Below, piece by piece: positions 16,801 through 25,298 of a stretch of DNA of 64,000 nt (positions are counted from its first letter, which is position 1; every line of letters begins with the position of its first letter). Both the position numbers and the translations under genes were made by a program. Origin of the DNA: Hymenobacter sp. YC55 (GTDB lineage: Bacteria > Bacteroidota > Bacteroidia > Cytophagales > Hymenobacteraceae); the NCBI RefSeq assembly GCF_029433095.1, contig NZ_JARNTX010000007.1:124001-188000 (forward strand). Reading direction: 5' to 3'. The notes below the pieces were generated by a model. The model was given only the letters and a program-made list of their open reading frames with translations. It did not search any database and had not been told where the DNA came from.

Positions 16801-17389
16801 CGGTTAACTGCTGCTCCACCTTGGTTTCGCCGCTGCCGTTGGTGACAAACACGTCGTACGTACCAGCCGGTAGGGTGCTAGGGGCCGTAACCGATAGGGT
16901 ATAAGCGTCGCTGAGGCTGGCGTTGACGGTGGCTGCGTAAGGGCCAATGCGCACTTGCGTCGTGCTGCCGGGTAGCTGTAAATTGCGCCCGAAGAGCCGG
17001 AAGCGGCTGCTAGGTGCTACTTCCGGCGTATCAAAGTGTTGGCCGTACGCTTGGTTCACGGCGACGGCGGCGCTGCGGGCGCTGCCTTCCTCCACCCAAA
17101 GCTGATAACGGCCCAGCGGTGCGCTCCCGGGTACTTGCACCGTAGCCTGGCCCACGCGCTGCGTCAGCGGAATAAGCTGCTGGGTGCCCGCCGCACTTTG
17201 GAAGTAGATTTTGGCCGTCGCGCTAAAACTACCTTGCAGGCTTATGGCTTCGCCAGGCTTGGCGGAGGGGCTGCTGTTGATAATAGCGAGCTGGGCCCAC
17301 GCCACCAGTGGGCAACTGTAGCTGCCAAGCAGCACCAGTAGGGCGAGCGCGACCCGACGACCCGCAGAAAAGAGATAAGCTTGTTTCAT
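13832..17389 (-). CDS. Secreted beta-helix / PA14 / malectin protein with T9SS sorting domain
   Basis: 1185 residues from ATG 17389, which opens a good signal peptide (MKQAYLFSAGRRVALALLVL ... AWAQ). Order of domains: an IPT/TIG-like N-terminal region (about 30-210), a right-handed beta-helix of the pectate-lyase/GH28-like type (about 225-770; PAIQNAIDVAAAAGGGIVDL is the classic Pectate_lyase_3 entry), a PA14 carbohydrate-binding domain (YQYYEGFWDALP ... SDDGSRLYIGSQLVVDN), a malectin-like domain (YRINAGGSAI ... LHFAEIYWTQPGQRVFNV), and a C-terminal T9SS type A sorting domain (WDVYPNPTAGAFTV ... LPAGIYHLTL). It should be exported, passed through the type IX system and attached to or released from the cell surface, acting on polysaccharide. 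Catalytic residues of the helix could not be identified. A paralog with the same last three modules follows at 17622. Confidence 0.85.
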   Translation of the reverse strand: MKQAYLFSAGRRVALALLVLLGSYSCPLVAWAQLAIINSSPSAKPGEAISLQGSFSATAKIYFQSAAGTQQLIPLTQRVGQATVQVPGSAPLGRYQLWVEEGSARSAAVAVNQAYGQHFDTPEVAPSSRFRLFGRNLQLPGSTTQVRIGPYAATVNASLSDAYTLSVTAPSTLPAGTYDVFVTNGSGETKVEQQLTAIAAGPDFFAIGLPWAAKFTAAITSNVYNVKTDARLGGRFAKGNDIDNDAPAIQNAIDVAAAAGGGIVDLPAGTYRLDGMGYILRLKSRVILRGAGRDLTTIKLVGQEVNGQAWAFLYENNPTLTGLLNLTYVNEADLSFEHPKRNMLGSATETFIKNCRFTLNESTWLELNGSNKIAFTDNIVTQGANLKLEGGHGPVRMDGCRNYYVARNTITYGVDGFNLNRTNAGVWEDNTIIRDGSAVYPKGKVNHVLIVNYAENFACLNNQFQVINKAAMADREINDGETIIAEGGPNAKTFESVGTVVSASTNTVVVEQDWLNPDNNDLSRAIVAIVKGKGVGQWRRVASRVGNTLTLNQNWTVVPDTSSRYATFVWGARNWLVQRNTMSNNRRGITLYHNATTDVAIVDNTLTNNGSIDLTPLQRQLRDGDVTIGFNPIFNTQIVGNRVDCSGDTYSGAFIGAHTVQHAYRNTFGTSVIGLEVRDNKLTARLPNVPAQVDAVFPNGYLNYLEYHPNGTYIDEGIPVLLGSILQNNEAVNCEKAVYLNSGSYNTLVCNTRLTGTSTLLDDRALDNVTHASVGTSTSCENAPTSPTTLRTPENPANAVAGLDYQYYEGFWDALPNFSSLTPTTTGTVTSFDLNAVVQRNYGYAVHYTGYVTVPADGQYTFTTLSDDGSRLYIGSQLVVDNDGLHGDQERSGTIGLRAGTHAFTVDFLQNGGDQHLLVSYQVPGQSRQLIPTQALRRVGPATVVYRINAGGSAITTSRGAFAADQYAIAGSGYAQNVAIANTPDPALYQSERNGTFGYSFPVPNGSYSLVLHFAEIYWTQPGQRVFNVGVEGTTRLANYDIVAKVGPRTATTETLPVTVSDGALDLTFAASVDQAKVSAIEVVSGGVARPLSAAGVQPSTAGWDVYPNPTAGAFTVSCQAAEAQQATLTLTDALGRQVRQQVAALRAGLNQLVVPAAGLPAGIYHLTLSAPGTALRSQKVVIQP

Positions 17390-17621
17390 AGGAATAGTAG
17401 TAAGGGTGAATGAACATGTGTGCAAAAGCAGTAATCAACTCAAAACAACGAGTGCCATGAATACGGAAGCAGCATGCGGCTTTACTGGTCGGAATACCAA
17501 GCAGCAGGTAGTAGTCGAGTCATAAAAGCGGGGGGGCAGTTAATGGCTACCCTGCCCGGAGCCGGTTTGCGCCGTGGGGCGACCAGCCCGCTAGCCATTA
17601 ACGGCGTAGTGCGCACTGGCT

Positions 17622-20108
17622 TTAGTGCTGAATCAGCACTTTTTGGTGCTGAGCAGGCCGTCCAGGTTCCACTAGGGTTAGGAGGTAGAGCCCCGACGCT
17701 ATCCCCTCCACGGGTAGCGTGAGCTGGTTGGCACCCGCCTGCAGAACTAGAGTTTGACGTCGTACTATGCGGCCTTGAGTAGTGGCTAAGGTCAGCGTGG
17801 CGCTGCCACTACCAACGGCCGAGCAAGTCAGCAACAGGGTGGTGTGGGCCGGATTAGGATAGGTCTGCAGGACTTGAGCCCGGTTGCTGGTAGCTTGCGC
17901 AAGCGGCTGGCCTAGAGCGCGGTTACTACCGGCAGTGCTCAAAACTTCAATAGCCGATACCTTGGCCAGATCCACGCGGGCTTGAAAATCGATATCCAGC
18001 CAGCCATCCGTGACCGTAACCGGCAGCGTTTCGGTGGTGGCCGTCAAGGGTCCGACCCGGGCGACGATATCGTAGTCATCGAGGCGGGTAACGCCTTCCA
18101 GGGCCACGTCAAAGACGCGCTGGCCGGGCTGGGACCAGTAAATTTCCGCGAAATGCAGCACGACCGTGTAGGAACCGTTGGCGACGGGGAACGAGTAACG
18201 GAAATTGCCGTTGTGCTCGCTTTGGTAGAGAGCGTCGTCGGAAGTCCCGGCAATGGGCTGGGAGGTAACATAGGAGCTCCCGACATTGGCGTACTGGTCG
18301 GCCGCAAACGGGCCCCAGCTCGTGGTTAGGTCTCCCCCCCCGGCATTGATGCGGTGCAGCACGGTCGAAGTTGTCGCCGCCGGGCGCCGGAAGGCACTGG
18401 CGGGCACTACCTGCAGGGTTTGACCGGGAACTTGGTACCTGACCTCTAGTTGCTGCCCTCCCCCGTTTTGGAAAAAAGCCACGGTCAAGGCGTGGGTGCC
18501 AGCCCGCAGCCCGATCGTGCCCGACCGCTGCTGGCTGGCGTGCAGCCCGTCGTTGTCCACGACCAGCTGCGAGCCGATATAGAGCCGCGAGCCGTCGTCG
18601 GAGGTCGTGGCAAACGTGTACTGTCCGTCCGTCGGCACGGTCAGGTAGCCGGTGTACTGCACGGCGTAGCCATAGTCGCGCCGGGCCACCGTGCTCAGGT
18701 TCAGATCGGGGGTAATCCCGCTCTGCGTGGCGGACAAGCCACCGAAAGACGGCAACGTGTCCCAGAAGCCCTCATAGTACTGGTAAGCGAGGCCCGCCGT
18801 GGTGGCCGGCGGATTCTCCGGCACGCGCAACCCCGCCGGCCCGAGCGTAACGCCGCTGCGCTCTACCCGCCTTAGCCACTGCTGGTAGGCCTCCTCCTCC
18901 GTGGCGCGGGTGATCGGGTCGGGCAGGGCGGTTTGCAGAGCCGGATTGGCCTGATAGGGGCTCGGATCGCTGATATCCTTGCGTTGGCGCGAGCTGCCAT
19001 TGAGGTAGCCGATCGTGTTGCCCTCCACCGTGTGGTTGCCAAAGAACGGCTGCTGGTAGTAGGAAAACACCGACATGCCGGCGAACGCGGCTTTCACCGG
19101 CACGGGCTGCCCGTTAACCACGGCCTGCGCGGCACTCACGATGAGATTATTGCGGTAGGTGAGGTGGTGCCCGCTGGCAATGTTCATGCCCGCATTCGTA
19201 GTAGCCACGATCACATTATCGTTGGCCTCGATGTACTGGGTGGCGTCGGCCGGGGTGGTCGCGTCCCCGTCGCAGTTGATGCCGGTGCCCGTGTGGTCAA
19301 CCTGGCTCAGGTCGCCCACCCCAAAAGAGCCGTAGATATAATTATCGTGCACCCGGACCGGGCTTTGGGCCGTGCCGCCCGAATTGAAGAAGTTGAGGTT
19401 GTCTTCCACCAAGCTCTCGGTGGGCAGGTTCACCACGCGGTTCCAGGCGATGTCGGCACCGGCCAGCGCGTGTACCTGGTTGAGCTGCAGGAAGCTGACA
19501 AAGTCGTACTGGGACCGGAAGCGACCGTCCAGGTTCCGGGCGTCGTTGGCTACGACGGTGAGCGTGTTAGCGGCCGAACCGTCCCCACTCCACTGGTAGA
19601 GGTAGATGCCGGCCGTATTCTCCATATAATTGTGTTCCACTCGGATTGAGCGGGCCTGTACCACGTCCAAAAACCGGCCCCGGGGTTGGGTCTCATTCCC
19701 CGTGACCAAGCCGTACCCCCGACAGTGGCGCACCGTGATGTCATGCCGGGTGCTGTCGGCCAGGATCAGGGCGCCGGCGCCGGCCAGGATGCAATTTTCC
19801 AGGATCACGGGTTCGTGGGTGCGGATCTTGATGCAGGGCACCCGCGCGTCAAGACTGCGGAAGTTGCCGGAATAAGTGCCACCCCGCTTGATTTCCAGGG
19901 GCGCGCGATAGGCAACCTGGGGGGCCTGGGCCCAGGCCGGGGTGAGCTGGCAACTGGCGAGCAACGCCCCGAGCAGCCAAGGCCAGGCCCGCAGGACCGT
20001 GGCCGGGATCACTGGGCTAGCCAACTGGCGGGCAGCTAACGCTTTAACTCGTCGAAAGAAAAACCAAACTGTGGTGGAGGTGCCGTGCGGGGGTACGAGT
20101 GCAAGCAT
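17622..20108 (-). CDS. Secreted beta-helix / PA14 / malectin protein with T9SS sorting domain (paralog)
   Basis: 828 residues. The N-terminus has a long basic leader and then a signal-type hydrophobic stretch (AWPWLLGALLASC ... AWAQ). The first half is a right-handed beta-helix rich in N-x-I/V ladders (HNYMENTAGIYLYQWSG, DNVIVATTNAGMNIASGHH). The second half repeats the PA14, malectin and T9SS modules of the 13832 gene with high similarity (SDDGSRLYIGSQLVVDNDGL is identical in both). The C-terminus is a T9SS type A domain (LQTYPNPAHTTLLL ... IASGLYLLTL). The start at 20108 is the only ATG upstream of the signal sequence; a shorter start at a GTG is possible. The two genes are 230 bp apart on the same strand and probably arose by duplication of the binding modules. 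Confidence 0.85.
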   Translation of the reverse strand: MLALVPPHGTSTTVWFFFRRVKALAARQLASPVIPATVLRAWPWLLGALLASCQLTPAWAQAPQVAYRAPLEIKRGGTYSGNFRSLDARVPCIKIRTHEPVILENCILAGAGALILADSTRHDITVRHCRGYGLVTGNETQPRGRFLDVVQARSIRVEHNYMENTAGIYLYQWSGDGSAANTLTVVANDARNLDGRFRSQYDFVSFLQLNQVHALAGADIAWNRVVNLPTESLVEDNLNFFNSGGTAQSPVRVHDNYIYGSFGVGDLSQVDHTGTGINCDGDATTPADATQYIEANDNVIVATTNAGMNIASGHHLTYRNNLIVSAAQAVVNGQPVPVKAAFAGMSVFSYYQQPFFGNHTVEGNTIGYLNGSSRQRKDISDPSPYQANPALQTALPDPITRATEEEAYQQWLRRVERSGVTLGPAGLRVPENPPATTAGLAYQYYEGFWDTLPSFGGLSATQSGITPDLNLSTVARRDYGYAVQYTGYLTVPTDGQYTFATTSDDGSRLYIGSQLVVDNDGLHASQQRSGTIGLRAGTHALTVAFFQNGGGQQLEVRYQVPGQTLQVVPASAFRRPAATTSTVLHRINAGGGDLTTSWGPFAADQYANVGSSYVTSQPIAGTSDDALYQSEHNGNFRYSFPVANGSYTVVLHFAEIYWSQPGQRVFDVALEGVTRLDDYDIVARVGPLTATTETLPVTVTDGWLDIDFQARVDLAKVSAIEVLSTAGSNRALGQPLAQATSNRAQVLQTYPNPAHTTLLLTCSAVGSGSATLTLATTQGRIVRRQTLVLQAGANQLTLPVEGIASGLYLLTLVEPGRPAQHQKVLIQH

Positions 20109-20613
20109 AGCGTAACGTATAAATTAGGAAAAGAGAAACAGCACACAACAAGGCCTACTCACGTGCGATAGAGCCGCACGACCTGTGGGGAGCGAGTAGA
20201 GAGCAGGCGGGGAGTAGGTAAGTAAATCGGTAACCAGGGAACGCACAGGGTGTCGGCCTGGATGGTGAATAAGGCAATCAGCGGCGCCCTGGGGCCCCGC
20301 AGCAGATACGTATAGCAGTCAATTCAATAGGGTAACGCGTCTTCTACGGGCCGCGGCGCGCCGCAGTTGTTAAAACAGAGGGGATGCACATAATCTTAAT
20401 ATTGGCGCCAACCTTTTCTCTGTTGGCATGCGTCTGTTGTTTTTGCTATAGAATATGTGGCTTGTCGATCACCCCCGATAAGGGGCCCTTATCACAGCTA
20501 TACAGCGATGCGTTGGGCACCTGGCAATGGCCGTGGAGGGAAAGAGACGCGCTCTTCTACGACTCGTCTTTCAGACGGTGTCATTAGATGCCCCCAAGCC
20601 TATCTTTAGGGCC
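20109..20613. other. Gap (about 500 bp) with a dispersed repeat
   Basis: Lies between divergent genes. It contains the 40-bp repeat at 20477-20516. An alternative in-frame start of the DUF2911 gene (20527) exists but lacks a signal peptide. Nothing else recognised. Confidence 0.45.
20477..20516 (+). repeat. 40-bp dispersed repeat with near-palindromic head, copy 1
   Basis: It begins GATAAGGGGCCCTTATC (near-perfect palindrome) and continues ACAGCTATACAGCGATGCG. 38 of 40 positions match the copy at 32819-32858. A partial third copy of the palindromic head is at 55146. Confidence 0.75.
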
Positions 20614-21498
20614 ATGAAACACTTTTTCACCGGGTTGCTCCTAACTCTTTTACTAGGGCTGGCCGCTCGTAAGGCCCACGCCCAAACCAAGCTCGTGCTG
20701 CCGCAGGTGAGCCCCGCGGTCACGATTCGCCAGGCGTTTTCTACCTCCTTTGTCGAGTTGCGCTACTGCCGCCCTTCGCTGAAGGGACGCCAGGCCTTTA
20801 GCGGGCTGGTACCCTATGGCCAGGTCTGGCGTACGGGGGCCAACACGGCCACCACAATCCACCTGGGCGAAGCGATGCAAGTGGGTGGCCAGGCTGTGCC
20901 CGCCGGCACGTATTCGCTGTTCACCATCCCGGGTAAATCCGACTGGACGATTATTCTCAACCGCGACACGGCCCAGTGGGGGGCATATGAATACAACCAA
21001 GCGCTCGATGTGGTGCGCATTACCGCCCACGTGACCCCGCTGGCCGTGCCGCACGAAACCCTGACGCTCACCCTGGAAAACGTGCGCCCGACGGCGGCCG
21101 ACCTCACCCTGATCTGGGAGAACACCCAAGTCAGCGTTCCGTTGCTGGCCACTCCGAACCACCTGATTCTGAAGCAGATTCAGCAAGCGATGCAGGGCGA
21201 GAAGAAGCCCTACTTCACGGCGGCGCTCTACTACTACCACTCCAACCAACCCAACCTCACGCCTGCCGTCGGCTGGCTCGATGAATTTCTCAAAGCGCAC
21301 TTGGCCAGTGCCAGTGACCAATATGAAGGCTATTACTGGAAAGCTAAACTGCTCCAGAAGCAAGGCAAAAAGCAAGAAGCGGTGGCGGCGGTCCGGCAGT
21401 CGCTACAGTGGATCAAAGCCGATAAAAACGAAGTAGCCAAAGCCGAGTACACGCTGCTCAATCAACAACTGCTGCGCGAAGTCGGTGCCAAACCATGA
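20614..21498 (+). CDS. Secreted DUF2911-domain protein
   Basis: 294 residues from ATG 20614, which gives a clean signal peptide (MKHFFTGLLLTLLLGLAARK, then AHAQ). The DUF2911 domain covers about residues 30-180: RPSLKGRQAFSGLVPYGQVW, RTGANTATTIHLGEA, VPAGTYSLFTIPGKSDWTII, LNRDTAQWGAYEYN. This family is common in Bacteroidota periplasm and its role is unknown. The last ~100 residues are helical and TPR-like (YEGYYWKAKLLQKQGKKQEA). No operon partner. Confidence 0.85.
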   Translation: MKHFFTGLLLTLLLGLAARKAHAQTKLVLPQVSPAVTIRQAFSTSFVELRYCRPSLKGRQAFSGLVPYGQVWRTGANTATTIHLGEAMQVGGQAVPAGTYSLFTIPGKSDWTIILNRDTAQWGAYEYNQALDVVRITAHVTPLAVPHETLTLTLENVRPTAADLTLIWENTQVSVPLLATPNHLILKQIQQAMQGEKKPYFTAALYYYHSNQPNLTPAVGWLDEFLKAHLASASDQYEGYYWKAKLLQKQGKKQEAVAAVRQSLQWIKADKNEVAKAEYTLLNQQLLREVGAKP

Positions 21499-21661
21499 GG
21501 CTGCTTGACGAGCAGATAGCGCTCTTGTCACGAAACAGAGACGATAAGGAAGGAGGTCTTATATAGCGAAGGTTTGATAGCTACTTGACATAATTCGACT
21601 TCTCGGACAGATATAAAATCAGCTCACCTTCGCGAATAAGAGTTGGATTAACTGTACCGAT

Positions 21662-21979
21662 TTATAACCGCATAAAACTGAATGCTGCTTGAATGGCATC
21701 AATTAGCTTTAGTCGTTCCCAAATCTCTACTGGCCCGGTGACGACTAAGTGTACCATCTCTGGATCATCCTCGTCTAAAGCAAGTTGGAGTTGCAAGCGG
21801 CTAGTTGAGTCGAAGATATATTCTGCCCATTCCGGGCGGCCTTCATTCGTGCCAAGTAAGCTGTAGTTAATCGCCTCTATCTCCTCCTCTCCTAGGGAAG
21901 TGTCAACAGCGAGGGCCAGCATGGTGAGCACGGCCGTTAATTTCTGCTTCCAGATCCAAAATCCATAGTTCATAGGCAT
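21662..21979 (-). CDS. Hypothetical protein
   Basis: 105 residues starting MPMNYGFWIWKQKLTAVL. The chosen start (21979) avoids a longer frame whose extra N-terminus is encoded by the inverted repeat at 21992-22046. The sequence has an N-terminal helix (TAVLTMLALAVDTSLGEEEI) and a C-terminal strand/helix pair (VHLVVTGPVEIWERLKLIDA). It is 50 bp downstream of the lipoprotein gene on the same strand and may share its transcript. No domain recognised. Confidence 0.6.
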   Translation of the reverse strand: MPMNYGFWIWKQKLTAVLTMLALAVDTSLGEEEIEAINYSLLGTNEGRPEWAEYIFDSTSRLQLQLALDEDDPEMVHLVVTGPVEIWERLKLIDAIQAAFSFMRL

Positions 21980-21991
21980 GGCCCGTTTGAG

Positions 21992-22046
21992 GGCATTCGC
22001 TGGTACTAGCACTTGGTGCGACTGGGTGCTAGTACCAGCGAATGCC
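21992..22046. repeat. Perfect 21-bp inverted repeat overlapping a gene end
   Basis: Left arm 21992-22012 and right arm 22026-22046 are perfect reverse complements, with 13 nt between. The right arm contains the last codons and stop of the lipoprotein gene at 22029. The stem starts GGCATTCGCTGGTACTAG. No T-run follows. It may act as a terminator/attenuator or mRNA-end stabiliser, or be an inserted repeat that replaced the original 3' end. Confidence 0.75.
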
Positions 22047-22643
22047 ACTGTTGGCGAGCGGATCCGGTTTGATTCCATCGGGCTTAGCGAAATCTGCTGG
22101 CTTGAGCCGCTTAAACCACGCCCGGTAGGCTTGGTAGGCACGGTGCACGACGGACCCGTCTATACTCTGCACCTGCCCCGTCTGATCGCTCAAGGCCGGA
22201 TAGCAGGCAAAGCGAAAGGGAGCCCGATAGTAGAGTTGATTGATGAGAAACAGGGCTTCGACCTGAATCGAGTATTCTCGTTCCGCTTCCTCATAGATCT
22301 TTGAGGACTCGAGATTCTCCCAGCACATGATGGGCAGCCCACAGCGCCGGGTGTCGTGTTCGAAGGCCAGCAAGTGCGCAATGGCCTGCAGCGTATCGGC
22401 AACCGTGCGCAGGGGTAGTCGAGGAGGATAATCCGGCGGCTGAGCAGAACGGTCCGCCTGGCTGGCAATGCGGTAGTAGTGGGCGGTCGGGGAGGGGATG
22501 GAATCGGTTAGCACGCGAAAGAGCTTGGGATCCACTTCGACTACGTGTAGCCCCGTCGTGGTCAGGGACCGCGCGGGGTGGTCAGGCTCGGCAGAACACG
22601 CGCCTAACCAGAGGCTCATCACCAAGATAGAATGAGGACGCAT
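22029..22643 (-). CDS. Predicted lipoprotein
   Basis: 204 residues. The signal peptide MRPHSILVMSLWLGACSAEP has a lipobox (LGAC), so the mature protein should be lipid-anchored. After that it is soluble and helical, with YYRIASQADRSAQPPDYPPR and a cysteine pair in RRCGLPIMCWENL. No known domain recognised. The C-terminus (ANSGIRWY) is encoded in the right arm of a perfect inverted repeat, so the natural end may have been altered. Confidence 0.7.
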   Translation of the reverse strand: MRPHSILVMSLWLGACSAEPDHPARSLTTTGLHVVEVDPKLFRVLTDSIPSPTAHYYRIASQADRSAQPPDYPPRLPLRTVADTLQAIAHLLAFEHDTRRCGLPIMCWENLESSKIYEEAEREYSIQVEALFLINQLYYRAPFRFACYPALSDQTGQVQSIDGSVVHRAYQAYRAWFKRLKPADFAKPDGIKPDPLANSGIRWY

Positions 22644-22878
22644 GAGGCAAGGAGGAATAACCGGGGAGGATAATGTTAACAGTCCGAGTTAAGCAGGGCC
22701 TGAATATAATTTTAAAGATACAGGATAGCGCTGGGCAGAGTATTCGTATTCTTGTAATAGTTGATTGACATAATATAAATTATAAGCGAAGGCTCGGAAT
22801 AAGGATAATTCTTGCTTGATTCACCCTTATAGCCGATATAGCATTTTGCTGTTGTAAGCTTTCATTCTATTCCCTTTC

Positions 22879-23286
22879 ATGCGTTCCACTTCCGCTATCC
22901 TGCACGATATTGAGACCTTCCAGCCGCTAGAGGATGATTGGCTCGCTTTAGAGAACTTACTGCAAGAGTTGTGGCAAGAAGAACACCCTGCTGAGGCCTT
23001 GGTGCCGCTTTTTCACTTACTCGAACGTTTCCCAGAAGACGAGAGCGCCGGTGTATTATGGGGCGTACTCCATGCATTGGAAGCCTATCCCGATTACGAA
23101 GCCGAGTTGGTTGATTCCTTGCGCCGCCAGCCGACCGAACTCACGCTTACCATGCTGCGAAGAATAGCAAATGCTGGACAGGCTCTAGTGGCAGGGCATC
23201 CCATCAATAGCTTATACGAGGTGGTACTCGCTCATCCAATGGCTTCGGAAGAGGTAAAGGAGACCGCTCAAGATTATCTACAGTAG
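22879..23286 (+). CDS. Small acidic helical protein, possibly immunity-like
   Basis: 135 residues, acidic, all-helical and HEAT-like: LEDDWLALENLLQELWQEEH, ALVPLFHLLERFPEDESAGV, LWGVLHALEAYPDYEAELVD. This arrangement resembles small Imm30-type immunity proteins of polymorphic toxin systems, but the match is from memory of the pattern and no toxin gene is adjacent. A single gene with its own AT-rich upstream region (22690-22870). Confidence 0.6.
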   Translation: MRSTSAILHDIETFQPLEDDWLALENLLQELWQEEHPAEALVPLFHLLERFPEDESAGVLWGVLHALEAYPDYEAELVDSLRRQPTELTLTMLRRIANAGQALVAGHPINSLYEVVLAHPMASEEVKETAQDYLQ

Positions 23287-23374
23287 TAGAGCAAACCCCG
23301 CGTAACGTTTAAAGAACGGTGAATTACAATACGTAAAAGGCTTTGCACCTCATCTAAACCACCATTTGGCTGCA

Positions 23375-23815
23375 TTACCTGCTAGGCTTTTCGGGTTGTT
23401 CGTTCAAGAGCGAATCAACTGTATCCGGGGTAGATAAGTCCCAGTACCACCACTTGGTTGGGTCGTTCTTTTCGGCCGCAAACCGACGCTGGTACGCCTG
23501 CTTGAACAGGTAGAGCAGGTGGTAGGCACGCTCGCGCTCGGTAAGAGGTAGAGCCAGCAGCCGAGCTACTCCCGGCACCAAGCCGTGTGTGCGCAAAACC
23601 ACGCACGGGGTATACGTGGGCCGCGGGCCGCTCTCCGCAATGGCGGGCTCGATGTCCGCGGGGCAAACCTTGGATTGCTGAATCAGGTCAATTAATCCCT
23701 GCAAGTGATGCCGCTGTGCATCCGCCGGCAGCGAATGAAAATGCCCCAGCAATTCGGCGTGTGGGCGCAGACCCTGGCCAAATTGATTGAGCGCAACTTC
23801 TTCGGGTAGATTCAT
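23375..23815 (-). CDS. DUF5958 family protein
   Basis: 146 residues. The blocks NQFGQGLRPHAELLGHFHSL, IEPAIAESGPRPTYTPCVVL and YQRRFAAEKNDPTKWWYWDL are those of DUF5958, a small family frequent in Hymenobacter and relatives. No signal peptide. Length is normal for the family. Function unknown. It is convergent with the gene at 22879. Confidence 0.75.
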   Translation of the reverse strand: MNLPEEVALNQFGQGLRPHAELLGHFHSLPADAQRHHLQGLIDLIQQSKVCPADIEPAIAESGPRPTYTPCVVLRTHGLVPGVARLLALPLTERERAYHLLYLFKQAYQRRFAAEKNDPTKWWYWDLSTPDTVDSLLNEQPEKPSR

Positions 23816-24135
23816 GCCTGCAATTACAACATTGCCCTCATTTTGGTGAACAACATCAGTCAGTTCTCCCCTAGAGGCCAGTTTATGATTGCTCGTGCAC
23901 GAAAGGGCCCACCGGGATGCGTTTCATCGGGGCGTAGTCCGAGAACCACGATTATGTTGAATAGGAGGGCAAGTCGTGCTAACGTATAAGTAGCGTATTC
24001 AGCCGTGATGTAAGCCCTAGCGCTGTCCTGTTAAACCAGACCACTTCACCCGCACTGTGCCTACTCTAGCCCGCACGCCGGCCCCTGGTAGTGACCCAAG
24101 TGCAGCGAAACGGTCGTGCCTGGAACGGGCCTCGT
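23816..24135. other. Gap (320 bp)
   Basis: No gene, hairpin or promoter recognised. Confidence 0.4.
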
Positions 24136-24405
24136 TCAGCGGAAGAAAGGCCACGTGCAATAGAGCACCGCCCCTTGCAGCAGCGTTAGGGCTAGGGTAA
24201 CCCCCCAAAAAGCGGCTTTGCGGTTTTTATGGGGGAGCAGCCACATCGCGGCCCACGCGCCGGGCGCCGCGCCCGGCAGCGTCGCTAAGTGCAGCGTTTT
24301 CTCGGCAATGCGTCGTTGACCCCGTTGGGCTTTGCGTTTATCCAGGGCGAAGAGCCCGAAACACAACAGATTGACCAACAACAGGCAGCTCAACAGGATG
24401 GTCAT
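24136..24405 (-). CDS. DUF1294 membrane protein
   Basis: 89 residues from ATG 24405. Two membrane segments (about 3-18, ILLSCLLLVNLLCFGLFA, and 65-85, WGVTLALTLLQGAVLY) flank the family signature LDKRKAQRGQRRIAEKTLHL and LPGAAPGAWAAMWLLPHKNR. The latter corresponds to the G-x-xGA-x-x-GM-x-x-x-x-HKT-x-K motif of DUF1294, with N in place of T. Function of the family is not known. Upstream in-frame codons to 24438 are not needed for the domain. Confidence 0.8.
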   Translation of the reverse strand: MTILLSCLLLVNLLCFGLFALDKRKAQRGQRRIAEKTLHLATLPGAAPGAWAAMWLLPHKNRKAAFWGVTLALTLLQGAVLYCTWPFFR

Positions 24406-24855
24406 GGGTCGAACGACGGGATACCAGTGGAGCCGCAAGTTATGGCGTTGCAGTCAAGTTAAGAGTGCTCTAAACAGCTACGGTCTTTCGGATCGGGTTT
24501 GATAAAGGCCCGTTATCGCGCCGTAAAACAGGCACCGAGCTGGAGCTCATACGGTAGAAGTAGCAGGCTTATCGCTGGCCGAGAAGTAAAGCTTATGTTC
24601 AATAAGACGTTAAGCTGTACTTCTTCAACTACACTCTAGATCCTTCTTCTGTCCGATTAAACTAGACCACCTCAAAGTATTTGTGCCCACCCAAGTGCTT
24701 AAGAATAGCCCCCGGCCACGACACTTGAGCAGAGCGCTAAGGAAGGGCTGGCATATTGGCTTGGAGTCCTTGGAAAGAGCCTCCTTAACTAGCCGTCCGC
24801 TAGGGCACAGAGCACGAGTGTTGCTTGGCTTATAATGAAGCCAGGAGGGGTTTCA
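24406..24855. other. Gap (450 bp)
   Basis: No supported gene. Contains an AT-rich stretch around 24590-24665. No terminator recognised for the response-regulator gene that ends at 24856. Confidence 0.4.
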
Positions 24856-25260
24856 TCAGGAAGCGAAATGCTGAGCTAGTACTTGCTCGACCTGCTGCTG
24901 GGTGAGCGGCTTGGTCAAGTAAGCCGCGACGGGGAGCTGGTCGGCACGCTGTTGATCGCGTGGGTCGACGGAGGTGGTGAGCATGACGACTACCACAGCC
25001 GACTGCTGCGTGAGCGGCAGTTGCTGATAGGCCTCCAAAAATTCAAGGCCACCCATCACGGGCATGTTCACATCGAGGAAAAGGAGGACGGGGCAGTGGG
25101 TGGGCTGCTGCTGACAAGCATGCAGCTCGGCTAGCGCTTCTCGCCCATTGAGAGCCACCCGGACCTGGTCGGTGACGCCCATGCGCAGCAGCAGCTTGCG
25201 GTTGAGAAAGTTGGTGGTCGGGTCGTCATCAACGAGCAGCACGCAGGAAAGCTTGGCCAT
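24856..25260 (-). CDS. CheY-like response regulator (single domain)
   Basis: 134 residues, receiver domain only. All phosphorylation residues are present: DDD in VLLVDDDPTTN, the acceptor Asp in LLFLDVNMPVMGG, Thr in VVVMLTTS and Lys in AYLTKPL. The start at ATG 25260 follows the kinase stop by 38 bp, so the pair is an operon. The lack of an output domain means it acts by protein contact or as a phosphate shuttle. Its paralog is at 30297. Confidence 0.9.
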   Translation of the reverse strand: MAKLSCVLLVDDDPTTNFLNRKLLLRMGVTDQVRVALNGREALAELHACQQQPTHCPVLLFLDVNMPVMGGLEFLEAYQQLPLTQQSAVVVVMLTTSVDPRDQQRADQLPVAAYLTKPLTQQQVEQVLAQHFAS

Positions 25261-25298
25261 AGGCAGATAATACGGACCCATGCGCTTCGATGCCGGCT

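Noticed and set aside
20384..20587. 67-residue plus-strand frame upstream of the DUF2911 gene
   Set aside because: Contains the dispersed 40-bp repeat and has Cys/Leu-rich random composition. Not supported.
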